Shown here in pieces: positions 33,861 through 43,045 of a DNA stretch of 64,000 nt. The stretch's first letter is position 1, and each line of letters begins with the position of its first letter. Source of the stretch: Mucilaginibacter lacusdianchii (GTDB lineage: Bacteria; Bacteroidota; Bacteroidia; Sphingobacteriales; Sphingobacteriaceae); NCBI RefSeq assembly GCF_009770985.1, contig NZ_WSRW01000003.1, positions 791,275 to 855,274 on the forward strand. The letters are read 5' to 3'. The notes under the pieces were generated by a model. It saw nothing but the letters and a program-made list of their open reading frames with translations. It was not told where the DNA came from and did no database searches. The position numbers and the translations under genes are program-made.

Positions 33861-34715
33861 TTAGTTTTTATTTGAATAGTATGTTAATAAATTGTTTATA
33901 GGTTCTTTTAAAATGAAAGCAATTTCAAACCCTGCATTATTAGCGGCCTGTTGTAAATAAGGCTTAAACCCTGCTGCAATAGAACCGGCAAAGTGAACTT
34001 TAGCCTCTGGATATTGCTTTCTTAAGGGTAGAACGTAGGTGTCAATCAATTTGTTAAAGCCGTTCATTAGTACCGATTGCAGGTAATGGTCGTCAGGGTT
34101 GTCAATAAAGAAGTCGGCTAGCGAACTTAGGTACAAAGCAGGTTGCTTTTGTCTGTAAACTTTATCTAACAAAACTTTACGATCAGCATCATACTTTTTG
34201 GCAAACTTGCGTCGCAAATGATCTGGCAAAGACTCGTTGATATACGCTTTAACCAGTTGTTTGCCCAGCCAATTACCAGACCCTTCATCTGCTAAAACAT
34301 AGCCTAAGCCGTAATTGTTCGGTTTAATTTTTTTTCCGTCAAACCATGCAGCGTTTGATCCGCTTCCGCAAATGCTTACAATGCCGGGTTCAGTTTTACA
34401 ACAGGCAATGGCCGCACCTAGTATATCGTGCTCAACAGAAATCTTTGCAAACTTAAAAAATAGCGAAAAGCCGTTTATAACCGTGTTTTTTAACTCAGTG
34501 CTTAAAACTCCAGCACCAAAAAAATAAATACGTTTAATTTCTTCGGCATGGTGTATTAAGTTAATGTTTTTGTTGAGCAGTTGGAGGATATACTTTTCGT
34601 CGCTAAAAAACGGGTTTATACTGCTTGTTTTGAAGGATGCAATTGTACGGCCTTTAGCGGCAAGCCGCCAGTCTGCATAATTAGACCCGCTGTAAATAAT
34701 TGCAACCATAGACAT
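33861..34715 (-). CDS. BadF/BadG-family N-acetylglucosamine kinase-like protein with altered phosphate loop
   Basis: A 284-residue ASKHA-fold protein similar in length and order to the second BadF gene at 35737 (shared INPFF/YNPYF, FFGAG/YYGAG, ISVEHD/VNIGHD, GSGSNAAWFDGK/GTGTNTCLYDGK, LADEGSGNWLGKQL/LGDEGSGCYIGKKL). The N-terminal phosphate-1 loop, DGGSTKTNW in the paralogue, is YSGSNYADW here. The acidic residue and the TKT needed for ATP-Mg binding are gone. It may be a pseudokinase or sugar sensor. It precedes gap by 7 bp. The alternative start is the Met at codon 3. Confidence 0.75.
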   Translation of the reverse strand: MSMVAIIYSGSNYADWRLAAKGRTIASFKTSSINPFFSDEKYILQLLNKNINLIHHAEEIKRIYFFGAGVLSTELKNTVINGFSLFFKFAKISVEHDILGAAIACCKTEPGIVSICGSGSNAAWFDGKKIKPNNYGLGYVLADEGSGNWLGKQLVKAYINESLPDHLRRKFAKKYDADRKVLLDKVYRQKQPALYLSSLADFFIDNPDDHYLQSVLMNGFNKLIDTYVLPLRKQYPEAKVHFAGSIAAGFKPYLQQAANNAGFEIAFILKEPINNLLTYYSNKN

Positions 34716-34734
34716 CCGTAAGTTTTACGGCGAG

Positions 34735-34742
34735 CAAATATA
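34735..34742 (-). promoter_or_regulatory. Candidate -7 element of the BadF-like/gap operon
   Basis: On the minus strand TATATTTG matches TAnnTTTG about 20 bp before the start. A small inverted repeat CCGTAA-N3-TTACGG (34716-34730) covers the predicted transcription start and ends next to the ATG. Confidence 0.45.
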
Positions 34743-34988
34743 GCAACTTTAATCAGTTATAGATAAAAGCGAAATTAAGTAGTCGCTTTAAATTTTTTAT
34801 ATTGTTATTTTTTGTCATTGATTAATATCGATATTTTAACGATGTGAATAATTGATTGTCAAATTTTTACTTAAACTATTGTGTTATTGTATAAATTACA
34901 CTTAGTTAATTTTATGTAAATTTATCTCGTTAAAAAATTAGCTCTATCTTTAAAAACGTAATAAATATTTTAAACCTTGGAAGTAGAT

Positions 34989-35669
34989 ATGCCTAAGTTC
35001 GAATCGGCTATTTCAATAGACTGTGTAATATTTGGTTTTGAAGCCGGCGAACTAAAAATATTATTGATTGAAAGAAGTAATGATCCGTTTAAAGACTGGT
35101 TAGCATTACCTGGAAACCTAGTTAAACAGGACGAAGGTATAGATGAAGCGGCAGGCCGTATATTACACGAGCTGACTGGCTTGAACGATCTGCACATGGA
35201 GCAATTTCATACTTTTGGCGAAGTAAACCGACATCCAAGCGGCCGCGTTATTACTATTGCCTATTATGCGTTGATACGCATTAATAGCCAAAAAGAACTG
35301 AAGCCATTAATTCAATTTGCAAAGAAAGCTTTTTGGCATCCGGTAAGTGATTTGCCTAAACTGGCGTTTGATCATAGCGAAATTTTTAAAACTGGTTTTA
35401 ATAAATTGCGTCGCAGGCTTAATTACCAACCTATTGCCTACGAGTTGTTGCCCGAAAAGTTTACGCTTACTCAATTACAGCAACTTTATGAAGCTATATT
35501 GAATAAGAAGTTAGATAAACGTAATTTTCGGAAAAAAATGCTGAGCTACGGCTTTTTAAAAGAGCTAGACGAAAAACAGAAGAACGTATCGTTCAGGGCA
35601 GCAAAGCTATATAAATTTGATAGAAGAAAATATGGCAAGATATTTCAGAACGAGTTAAATATCGAGTAA
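34989..35669 (+). CDS. Nudix-like transcriptional regulator (NrtR/AraR type)
   Basis: About 226 residues from the ATG at 34989; a TTG four codons earlier is less likely. Residues 1-130 are a Nudix fold with a degenerate Nudix box, GNLVKQDEGIDEAAGRILHE then LTGL: the catalytic Glu positions of REUxEE read Ile and Leu. The C-terminal 80 residues are a winged helix (EKFTLTQLQQLYEAILNKKL, DKRNFRKKMLSYGFL). That layout is the NrtR-related regulator family, which in Bacteroidota includes sugar-utilisation regulators such as AraR. It lies between two BadF-type genes, divergent from one of them. The ligand is unknown. Confidence 0.82.
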   Translation: MPKFESAISIDCVIFGFEAGELKILLIERSNDPFKDWLALPGNLVKQDEGIDEAAGRILHELTGLNDLHMEQFHTFGEVNRHPSGRVITIAYYALIRINSQKELKPLIQFAKKAFWHPVSDLPKLAFDHSEIFKTGFNKLRRRLNYQPIAYELLPEKFTLTQLQQLYEAILNKKLDKRNFRKKMLSYGFLKELDEKQKNVSFRAAKLYKFDRRKYGKIFQNELNIE

Positions 35670-35684
35670 CATAATATCATATAA

Positions 35685-35721
35685 GCAAAAAGGGCCGTCT
35701 AAAACAGACGGCCCTTTTTGC
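35685..35721. terminator. Bidirectional terminator between the Nudix regulator and the BadF kinase
   Basis: GCAAAAAGGGCCGTCT pairs perfectly with AGACGGCCCTTTTTGC around a 5-base loop; A- and T-runs lie on both sides. Confidence 0.87.
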
Positions 35722-35736
35722 TTCAAATTAGTTTTA

Positions 35737-36597
35737 TTATAATTGACTTGGTTCCATATCCAAATGGAATTTAACCAAATTATCTATAGGTGAGCGGATG
35801 ATAGTGCCCATCTTCATGCCGTTCTCCGTAACAACCTCTTCCAAAACGTTTCTAAAATTGTAGCCAACTGAGCCAATACAATTGAAGGTGTAGTTTTGAT
35901 AGTTAGGGTAATGCGTTACCAAATTACGGAAAAAGTCTTCAAAAGAAGTTTTTACCAAATTGCGGGTATATTCAAGGTGTACATTATTGTCATAAACAAA
36001 TTTACTAAAGCTAGCGCAAAAGCGGTTTGCTAACGGTTCTGAGTATACTTTTTGGTTAACGTCATCCGGTGTTAAATGATAGGTATCCCAAAAGTTTTTG
36101 CGAACAGCTTCAGGCATGTAACCTCTTAGGTAATCTACCAAAAGTTTTTTGCCGATATAACAGCCACTGCCTTCGTCACCTAAAATGTAAGCGCCCGAAT
36201 CAATATTATGAACAACGTCTTTGCCATCATATAAACAAGTGTTGGTACCTGTTCCTAAGATTGCAGCAAAGCCTTCTGTACGGCCAAGCAATGCACGAGC
36301 GGCAGCTAACAAGTCATGACCTATATTCACTTTTGCTTTAGTAAATACCCGGCTCATGCCATCAGCAACTTGCTGACGCTTTTCGTCTGTAGAACAGCCA
36401 GCACCGTAATAATTAACTTCGGTAATGTTGTCTGTTTTTAAATCAGCCGGTAAATTGGTAGTAAGTGATTGTACTATATAGTCAGGTGTAACAAAATAAG
36501 GATTGTAACCTTCGGTATTAAAGTAAACTTTTTTACCTTCATCGGTAACCAAGCACCAGTTGGTTTTAGTTGAACCGCCGTCAGCAATTAATTTCAT
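35737..36597 (-). CDS. BadF/BadG-family N-acetylglucosamine kinase
   Basis: A 286-residue ASKHA-fold sugar kinase with intact motifs: phosphate-1 DGGSTKTNW at residues 6-14, the connecting NIGHDLLAAARALLG, phosphate-2 AILGTGTNTCLYDG and adenosine-site LGDEGSGCYIGKKLL. It should phosphorylate N-acetylglucosamine or a similar amino sugar recovered from cell wall or chitin. It is converging with the Nudix regulator and shares a terminator with it. It is the functional-looking paralogue of the altered gene at 33861. Sugar specificity is inferred from the family only. Confidence 0.85.
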   Translation of the reverse strand: MKLIADGGSTKTNWCLVTDEGKKVYFNTEGYNPYFVTPDYIVQSLTTNLPADLKTDNITEVNYYGAGCSTDEKRQQVADGMSRVFTKAKVNIGHDLLAAARALLGRTEGFAAILGTGTNTCLYDGKDVVHNIDSGAYILGDEGSGCYIGKKLLVDYLRGYMPEAVRKNFWDTYHLTPDDVNQKVYSEPLANRFCASFSKFVYDNNVHLEYTRNLVKTSFEDFFRNLVTHYPNYQNYTFNCIGSVGYNFRNVLEEVVTENGMKMGTIIRSPIDNLVKFHLDMEPSQL

Positions 36598-37119
36598 GGA
36601 TATGTTGATTAAGTTGGGGTTAAAAGTATGATTAAAGTCGATTTAAAAAAAATTTATTTTGTTGTAAATCGTACACGAAGGGTAAAGTAAACTGCAATAT
36701 ACAATTGTACAAGTATGTTCCAGCGGCTTTTGAAACAATCAAATAAATTTTACTATAAGTTGTCTGTATGTTGAAGTCGATAAGACACCGTTTAGGCGAC
36801 ACATTATTATTTATATTGTCCATTACTTGTTTTGAATGTATCAGCTAATTCGCGGATTAGATTATTTACTGTCGTTTTTACAATACATTATAGAAGTATT
36901 ATTAAGAGGCTCTTTTTATAATAACGAATTTTATTATAGCTTATGAAATCCATAGATAGTTATGAATTAACATATTAAGAACAGTAACTAGATATGCGAA
37001 AATTTAGCTAGACAAGTTGGATGTTTTTGTAGACACTTTGTGTAGCGCAATTATTGCATTATATCATGCGCTTGCTTTGCTTAATGGCAAAAAACTCCTT
37101 ATTGATATAATATATGTCG

Positions 37120-37146
37120 AAGAATAACCAATTATTCTTTTTTATT
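37120..37146 (+). terminator. Terminator-like hairpin in the region before the polysaccharide locus
   Basis: AAGAATAA-CCAA-TTATTCTT followed by TTTTTATTT. An AT-rich stem but a good T-run. No gene on the plus strand ends just before it, so it could close an unannotated small RNA or be chance. Confidence 0.4.
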
Positions 37147-37499
37147 TAAGTGTACGAAAAAGCATGAACAGTAACACATTATTACTATTGCCACTGCGAA
37201 ATGTGCTGATAATAAGCAGTATTTTGAAATACAAAGATTTGTAATTTGAGGATCAATGCGACATTTGTTGATATTATATGAGAAATGTGTGCTGACTGGA
37301 AGGTGCTGTAATTAAAATAATTCGTTGATAAATGCGCAAACAATTATAAAGGCACGTATGTTGCTATGCACGTCACCGGATTAATTGTCAAAAATATTCT
37401 GTTCAATAATTCAAAAATATTTATACTTGGCATTTCTTTTAAGAAGAAACGCCTGAACTTATGTCACGCTTGTGTAGATGATATTTAAGAAACTTCGCA

Positions 37500-37507
37500 T
37501 ATCTTTG
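37500..37507 (+). promoter_or_regulatory. Candidate -7 element for the polysaccharide operon
   Basis: TATCTTTG is the only exact TAnnTTTG match seen on the plus strand in this intergenic region. It would give a leader of about 300 nt before the exporter gene. No TTG at the ideal upstream spacing. Confidence 0.35.
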
Positions 37508-37814
37508 TACGTGAATACGGATTTTTATCTTTAACGACCCGGTTAAGGCGTTACATGAGTGCTGTTTTTCTATGAATAAGAGATATTGATGAATTAATAC
37601 ACGATACAGCAGTTTTATTTTGGCTAAGCACAACCGCATTTTATTATTTAACTATGCATCTTTACTAATAACGGGAGTTCGAAAATCAATTATGCCAAAA
37701 ATTGTTCGAAATTAGCTTTAGTAAGCAAATCATAATATCACGAGAACTAAATGTTTACACACTTTGCAAGCACATATACAATAAAAACTGTTTTGCAAAA
37801 GACCATTCCAAAAA

Positions 37815-40274
37815 ATGAAATATCGTTTATATCTACCCTTTCTAGTTCTTTTCTTAACTGTACTCTGTTTTCTTTCAACCCGCGCACAAACGCTAAATCA
37901 GCTAGATTTAGCAAACATCAATGTTGATCAGCTATCTGACGTTAAAATACGTCAATTAATGTCTGATGCAGCTGCACAAGGCTTGGATGATATAAGCCTG
38001 CCGCAACTATTACGTACCAAAGGAATGCAGCCTGCACAGATACAAAAACTGCAAAACAGAATTAAGTTGTTGGCCACCCGCAATTCAAGAGCCTCGCTTG
38101 ACAGCACTGCAACGACGCGCAGAGTAACGGGAGATATTGATACCGCAAGCAATAAAAGGGATTCGTTGACCAAGACCACCATCAAGGTGTTTGGTTCTGA
38201 TCTATTTAGAGGCAGTAGTACAACTTTCGAACCTAATTTACGGATTGCGACCCCGGTAAATTATATTCTAGGACCAGACGATCAGTTAAACATAAACGTA
38301 TATGGAAATTCATTGGTTGATTGGCGACTTGTAGTTTCACCAGAGGGAACAATAAATATACCGGGAGTGGGGGTAGTAAATGTGGCTGGTCGTACCGTTG
38401 AGCAAGCTACCAGTATTATAAAAACCCGACTGGCAGCCAATAACTATGCTATTGGCAGAGGTACAAATGTCAATGTTTCATTAGGCAATATTCGTAGTAT
38501 CAAAGTTACCGTAACGGGCGAGGCTCTAAAACCGGGTACTTACACGCTGCCTTCTTTAGCTACTGTATTTAATGCGCTGGTTGCCGCTGGTGGTCCGGGC
38601 GAGAATGGATCATTCAGACAAATTTATGTTATCCGTAATAACCGTATCATTAAAACATTGGATATATACGATTTCATTCTACGTTCAGATCAAAAAGATA
38701 ACATCGCTTTAAGAGATCAGGATATTATCCGTATACCTACTTACAAAGTTCGCGTGCAGATGAACGGGCAAATTAAACACCCGGCTATTTTCGAAGTATT
38801 ACCTGGTGAGCATTTAAAAGACGTTATCGGCTTCGCGGGCGGTTTTACAGATGAAGCTTATACCGCCAAGGTTACTGCCTTGCAAATCTCTAATCAAGAA
38901 CGTCGAATAGTGGACGTTGAGGAGAGCGATTTTGACAACTACATTCCATTACGTGGAGATCGCTATACGGTTGATGCTATATTAAATCGGTATGAAAATC
39001 GTGTTGCAATTAACGGTGCTGTATTTCGCCCGGGCGATTATGAATTAGAAAAAGGACTTACGCTGTCCGGGCTAATTGCAAAAGCTGCTGGTTTGCGTGA
39101 AGACGCTTATTTACAACGCGGTTATTTAACTCGTTTGCGGCCGGATAATACTACCGAAAGTATAGCATTTGACGTGCAGGCTATACTTAATAAAACCGCT
39201 GCTGATATTCCGTTACAACGCGAAGACGTTGTGAACATATCCTCTATATTTGATTTGCGTGACCAATATAAAGTTAGCATAAAGGGCGAAGTGCGGCAGC
39301 CGGGAGATTTTGACTATGCCGAAGGATTAACTGTTGAAGGTTTAATTCAGCAAGCCGGTGGACTAGCTGAGGGTGCGAGCGCAAAGCGTATACAAGTGGC
39401 CCGCCGAATTAATTCAGCTGATCCAAAAGCTAAAAATTCACCTATTTCAGAAGTTTATAGTATTGATATAAGCGACAAGCTTAGCTTAGCTAGTAGCAAT
39501 TTCGTATTGAAGCCTTTTGATATCGTTTCTGTATTTACGTTGCCAGGTTTCGAAACATTAAGAACCGTAACTTTAGAAGGCGAAGTTTTGTATCCCGGTC
39601 CTTACACGATCAAATCAAAAGATGAAAAAATTTCAGATCTGATCGCTCGTGCAGGTGGTTTAACAGCATCGGCTTATCCTTCAGGTGGAACGTTAAAGCG
39701 CACCAATTTAGCTATATTAGGTATTGACAAAAATAGAACTGACACAGTTGCATTAGAGCGCGAGCGTATACGACGGTTACGTAATCTGCAACAAAATGTG
39801 AATGGATCTTCTGTGGTTAACGAGGATCAGATTAGAAATGATTATGTAGGCATTGATCTGCAAAAGATCATAGACAAGCCCGGATCTAGAACTGACCTTT
39901 TGCTGGAAGACGGCGATATTATTAGGATACCCAAACAACAGCAGGTTGTTCGGGTTAATGGAGAGGTTTTATACCCAAGTATTGTAGTATTTGACAAAGG
40001 CAAATCATTTAAAGATTATGTTATTAATGCCGGTGGATTTTCATCAACGGCAATGAGACGCGGCGCTTATGTGGTGTATCCTAACGGAACGGTAAAAGGA
40101 ACACGCAAATTCTTATTCTTCAACAATCGCCCTAACGTAAAACCTGGCAGTGAAATTTTTGTACCTCGCAGAGCCGAACGTCGTGGAATATCACTTGGGG
40201 ACATCGTTGGTATAGGTGGAAGCTTGACATCATTAGTAGCTGTAGTTTTAGGTTTAATCAGTATAACAAAATAG
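37815..40274 (+). CDS. Polysaccharide export protein with multiple SLBB domains (Wza-like)
   Basis: An 819-residue outer-membrane-associated exporter component. It has a signal peptide (MKYRLYLPFLVLFLTVLCFL, cleavage near TRAQ). The poly-export domain lies at about 148-225 (LGPDDQLNINVYGN). At least six SLBB repeats follow, each with a G-(E/A/Q)-V/I-(x)-P-G-x-(Y/F) core: TGEALKPGTY, NGQIKHPAIF, NGAVFRPGDY, KGEVRQPGDF, EGEVLYPGPY and NGEVLYPSIV. It ends in a hydrophobic helix (IGGSLTSLVAVVLGLISI). It is much longer than E. coli Wza, as usual in Bacteroidota. Its stop abuts the Wzz start. Confidence 0.9.
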   Translation: MKYRLYLPFLVLFLTVLCFLSTRAQTLNQLDLANINVDQLSDVKIRQLMSDAAAQGLDDISLPQLLRTKGMQPAQIQKLQNRIKLLATRNSRASLDSTATTRRVTGDIDTASNKRDSLTKTTIKVFGSDLFRGSSTTFEPNLRIATPVNYILGPDDQLNINVYGNSLVDWRLVVSPEGTINIPGVGVVNVAGRTVEQATSIIKTRLAANNYAIGRGTNVNVSLGNIRSIKVTVTGEALKPGTYTLPSLATVFNALVAAGGPGENGSFRQIYVIRNNRIIKTLDIYDFILRSDQKDNIALRDQDIIRIPTYKVRVQMNGQIKHPAIFEVLPGEHLKDVIGFAGGFTDEAYTAKVTALQISNQERRIVDVEESDFDNYIPLRGDRYTVDAILNRYENRVAINGAVFRPGDYELEKGLTLSGLIAKAAGLREDAYLQRGYLTRLRPDNTTESIAFDVQAILNKTAADIPLQREDVVNISSIFDLRDQYKVSIKGEVRQPGDFDYAEGLTVEGLIQQAGGLAEGASAKRIQVARRINSADPKAKNSPISEVYSIDISDKLSLASSNFVLKPFDIVSVFTLPGFETLRTVTLEGEVLYPGPYTIKSKDEKISDLIARAGGLTASAYPSGGTLKRTNLAILGIDKNRTDTVALERERIRRLRNLQQNVNGSSVVNEDQIRNDYVGIDLQKIIDKPGSRTDLLLEDGDIIRIPKQQQVVRVNGEVLYPSIVVFDKGKSFKDYVINAGGFSSTAMRRGAYVVYPNGTVKGTRKFLFFNNRPNVKPGSEIFVPRRAERRGISLGDIVGIGGSLTSLVAVVLGLISITK

Positions 40275-41342
40275 ATGCAACGCGAAGTACTACGGGACCA
40301 GGAAGAAATTACTTTAAAAGAGGTAATTCTAAAATCTAGAAGATTAATCTATGATTTACTCAGAAACTGGATATATATTGTAATTGCTATAATTATAGGC
40401 TGTGTAGCTGGTGTGTTCTACGCCTCTTTTAAACACTATATTTATACAGCCAAATGTACCTTTGTTTTAGAAGAGGGAGAATCACAAAGCAAGTTAAGGT
40501 CATACTCAGGCATCGCATCAATGATGGGTATAGACGCTGGCGGAAGCAGCGGTTTATTTCAAGGCGACAACATCATTGAGCTTTATAAATCCAGATCGAT
40601 GATCGAAAAGACGTTACTTAGCCGTGCAACAATTAAAGGCAAGCCGCAGTTGCTTATTGACAGATACATTGAAGCAAACGGACTAAGAAAATTTTGGGCA
40701 GAGAAAGATCCAGCTGTTAAAAATATCCAGTTTGATACAGACAAAGCCCGTTTCACCATTAAACATGATAGCATCATTACCCAGGTAGTTAATGACATTA
40801 ACAAAAACTACATGGAAGTAGAACGGCCCGATAAGAACTTGAATATCATAAATGTGACGGTGAAGGGAGGAGATGAACCATTTGTGAAAGAATTTAATGA
40901 CAGGATTGTCACAAATGTAAATGCCTTTTATGTACAAACGAAAACAAAAAAGATATTGGACAATATAGCGTTATTGAAGAGGCAAACCGATAGCTTACGC
41001 AATGCAATGAGTTCGTCGATGCGTGGAGTTGCTGCGGCGGCTGATGCCAATCCTAATCCAAACCCTGCCTTACAATCTTTACGAGTACCATCGCAAAGAC
41101 GTCAGGTAGATGTGCAGGCAAATCAAACCATTTACGCCGAGGCTGTTGCCAATTTAGAGGTTTCCAAAATGTCTTTACGAAATGAAAGCCCTTTAATTCA
41201 AATAATAGATAGCCCACTATATCCGCTTGAGAAAGCTAAGCTTAGTAAAACCAAAGCTGCGATTATGGGCGGTTTGTTGGCATTTATATTGACCACAGTC
41301 TTTTTGGTGACACGGCGGTTCTTTAATAATATTCTGTCTTAA
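40275..41342 (+). CDS. Wzz-type chain-length determinant / polysaccharide co-polymerase
   Basis: A 355-residue inner-membrane protein with the Wzz layout: N-terminal transmembrane helix (WIYIVIAIIIGCVAGVFYAS, around residues 33-52), a large periplasmic part with coiled-coil segments, and a C-terminal helix (AAIMGGLLAFILTTVFLV). There is no cytosolic BY-kinase domain and no tyrosine kinase gene in the locus, so control by tyrosine phosphorylation is not evident. It begins immediately after the exporter's stop codon and is surely cotranscribed with it. It should set chain length together with the Wzy-like protein. Confidence 0.85.
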   Translation: MQREVLRDQEEITLKEVILKSRRLIYDLLRNWIYIVIAIIIGCVAGVFYASFKHYIYTAKCTFVLEEGESQSKLRSYSGIASMMGIDAGGSSGLFQGDNIIELYKSRSMIEKTLLSRATIKGKPQLLIDRYIEANGLRKFWAEKDPAVKNIQFDTDKARFTIKHDSIITQVVNDINKNYMEVERPDKNLNIINVTVKGGDEPFVKEFNDRIVTNVNAFYVQTKTKKILDNIALLKRQTDSLRNAMSSSMRGVAAAADANPNPNPALQSLRVPSQRRQVDVQANQTIYAEAVANLEVSKMSLRNESPLIQIIDSPLYPLEKAKLSKTKAAIMGGLLAFILTTVFLVTRRFFNNILS

Positions 41343-41498
41343 ATAGTGTAAGAGTGGATATGCAATAATGTGTTTAACACTAATATTAAAGCACATCAGT
41401 TAATGTTAATTCATAGTGCAATATGCGCTTAAGAAACTGAAAATCTTGTTCTTCTGAAGTAGCTGAAACTGCTAATTTGCCTTTACTTCCCATTAATA

Positions 41499-42959
41499 AT
41501 GAGTTTAAGAAAAAACTACTTTTATAATCTTATTTTAACAATATTCAACATATTGTTTCCTATCCTTAGTTTTCCATATGCTTCTAGGGTTTTGGGACCT
41601 TTAGGAATAGGGAAGTTCCAATTCATCACATCGTTTGCGCAATACTTTATTCTGATAGCTAGCTTAGGTATCCCTACTTACGGAACAAGAGAAATTGCCA
41701 AATATAAAGGTAAAGCAGAAAAGCAGTCGGTCGTCTTTTCAGAGCTGCTAAGCATCTCATTTATCATGAGTGTACTTTTAACCGTAATATATTTAGTTAC
41801 AGTTATTAGTTTTAATTATTTTTCTTATGATAAGCATTTATATCTAATAGCTTCTATAAGTATTTTAGTTGGTTTCACGAGCATTGATTGGCTTTACGTT
41901 GGGCTGGAAGAGTTTAAAATGATAGCAGTGAGATCGGTAATTATTAAGTTGGTATCTCTAATCTTGTTATACACCCTAGTTAAATCGCATGATGACTTAG
42001 AGATGTATCTCTATATTAGCATTTTTTCTGCAGTTGCCAATAATGCGTATAATTTATACACGGTACGAAAAAAGGTCAAAATTACCTTCAGCAATTTGGA
42101 GTTAAGGAAACATACCCGCCCGCTCTTACTAATTTTTAGTCTTTCCTTAGCAGTAAGTATGTATACCTTGCTCGATGTTGTTCTGTTAGGTTTTTTGTCT
42201 AATGCGCGATATGTTGGTTTATATTCAGCTGCTGTTAAACTTACTAAAATTGTAATTCCGTTTATTACGTCAGTGGGAACTGTAACTATGCCTCAGATTT
42301 CACACCAATTTGCGGAAGGAAATCTAGATCAAGTAAAATCTGTATTAGACAAATCTTTGCACTTTATATTATTTTTTGCCATTCCTTCTTTTGCGGGATT
42401 GATACTATTAGCACCAGAGTGTATTGTAATGTTTTCAGGCGCTAAGTTCTTGGAAGGAACAATTAGCATGCAGATACTTGCCCTATTACCCATAGCTATT
42501 GGATTAGGTTATTTTTGGGGGATACAAATTCTTATACCTGCAGGTAAAGATAAAGAAATGGTATATTCGGTGGTAGGGGGAATGTTGATTGCTGTTACAT
42601 TAAATTTTGTGCTTGTACCAAGGCTAAAAGACGTAGGGGCTTCTATCGCTAACGTTGTTACTGAATTTGCTGTAACTGGCTTTTATATATACTTTGTCAA
42701 GAAAAACTTTTCCTTCTCCTTCGGTTGGGCCACTGCATTCAAGTCGGTTGCGGCCTCATTATTGTTTGTGCCCATTATCTTACTAACACGGTCGTTAAAC
42801 TTAGGCGTTATATTAACATTGGGCATATCTGTAATTACATGTGGAGTAACATACGTAAGCATCCAATGGTTTGTGTTTAAAGATCATCTGATCAACGATT
42901 TGTATGTAAGGTTGCTTGAAAAGTTTAAAGGTAAGACAATGGTGCAAGGATTAGAATAA
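41499..42959 (+). CDS. Wzx-type lipid-linked oligosaccharide flippase
   Basis: A 486-residue polytopic protein of the MATE/MOP superfamily. It opens with the polysaccharide-flippase signature FPILSFPYASRVLGPLGIGKFQ, quoted here as SFPYASRVLGPLGIGKFQ. About 12-14 hydrophobic helices follow, with no catalytic domain. It should move undecaprenyl-diphosphate-linked repeat units across the inner membrane. The locus also has a Wzy-like polymerase and Wzz, which together indicate a Wzx/Wzy-dependent pathway. The 156 bp before it are AT-rich and hold no gene. Confidence 0.88.
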   Translation: MSLRKNYFYNLILTIFNILFPILSFPYASRVLGPLGIGKFQFITSFAQYFILIASLGIPTYGTREIAKYKGKAEKQSVVFSELLSISFIMSVLLTVIYLVTVISFNYFSYDKHLYLIASISILVGFTSIDWLYVGLEEFKMIAVRSVIIKLVSLILLYTLVKSHDDLEMYLYISIFSAVANNAYNLYTVRKKVKITFSNLELRKHTRPLLLIFSLSLAVSMYTLLDVVLLGFLSNARYVGLYSAAVKLTKIVIPFITSVGTVTMPQISHQFAEGNLDQVKSVLDKSLHFILFFAIPSFAGLILLAPECIVMFSGAKFLEGTISMQILALLPIAIGLGYFWGIQILIPAGKDKEMVYSVVGGMLIAVTLNFVLVPRLKDVGASIANVVTEFAVTGFYIYFVKKNFSFSFGWATAFKSVAASLLFVPIILLTRSLNLGVILTLGISVITCGVTYVSIQWFVFKDHLINDLYVRLLEKFKGKTMVQGLE

Positions 42960-43045
42960 TATGCACTTTGACAAAGAAATAAAACCGTCTCTTTATTACT
43001 TGTTTTTTAGTTGGTGCGCCCAAAATAAAACTATTAGCTATTATT

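Larger units (their letters stand above)
36598..37814. other. 1.2-kb AT-rich intergenic region before the polysaccharide locus
   Basis: No convincing gene was seen on either strand. Two short ORFs (192 and 201 bp, minus strand) have no start context or recognisable product. It contains a terminator-like hairpin at 37120-37146 and a single perfect -7 element at 37500-37507. It probably includes the promoter and a long untranslated leader for the exopolysaccharide operon. No recognised riboswitch or mobile element. Confidence 0.55.

Noticed and set aside
36632..36823. 63-codon minus-strand ORF in the region before the polysaccharide locus
   Set aside because: AT-rich, no domain and no ribosome or promoter context; looks like chance.
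37439..37639. 66-codon minus-strand ORF in the same region
   Set aside because: No recognisable product and located on the strand opposite to the likely leader of the polysaccharide operon.
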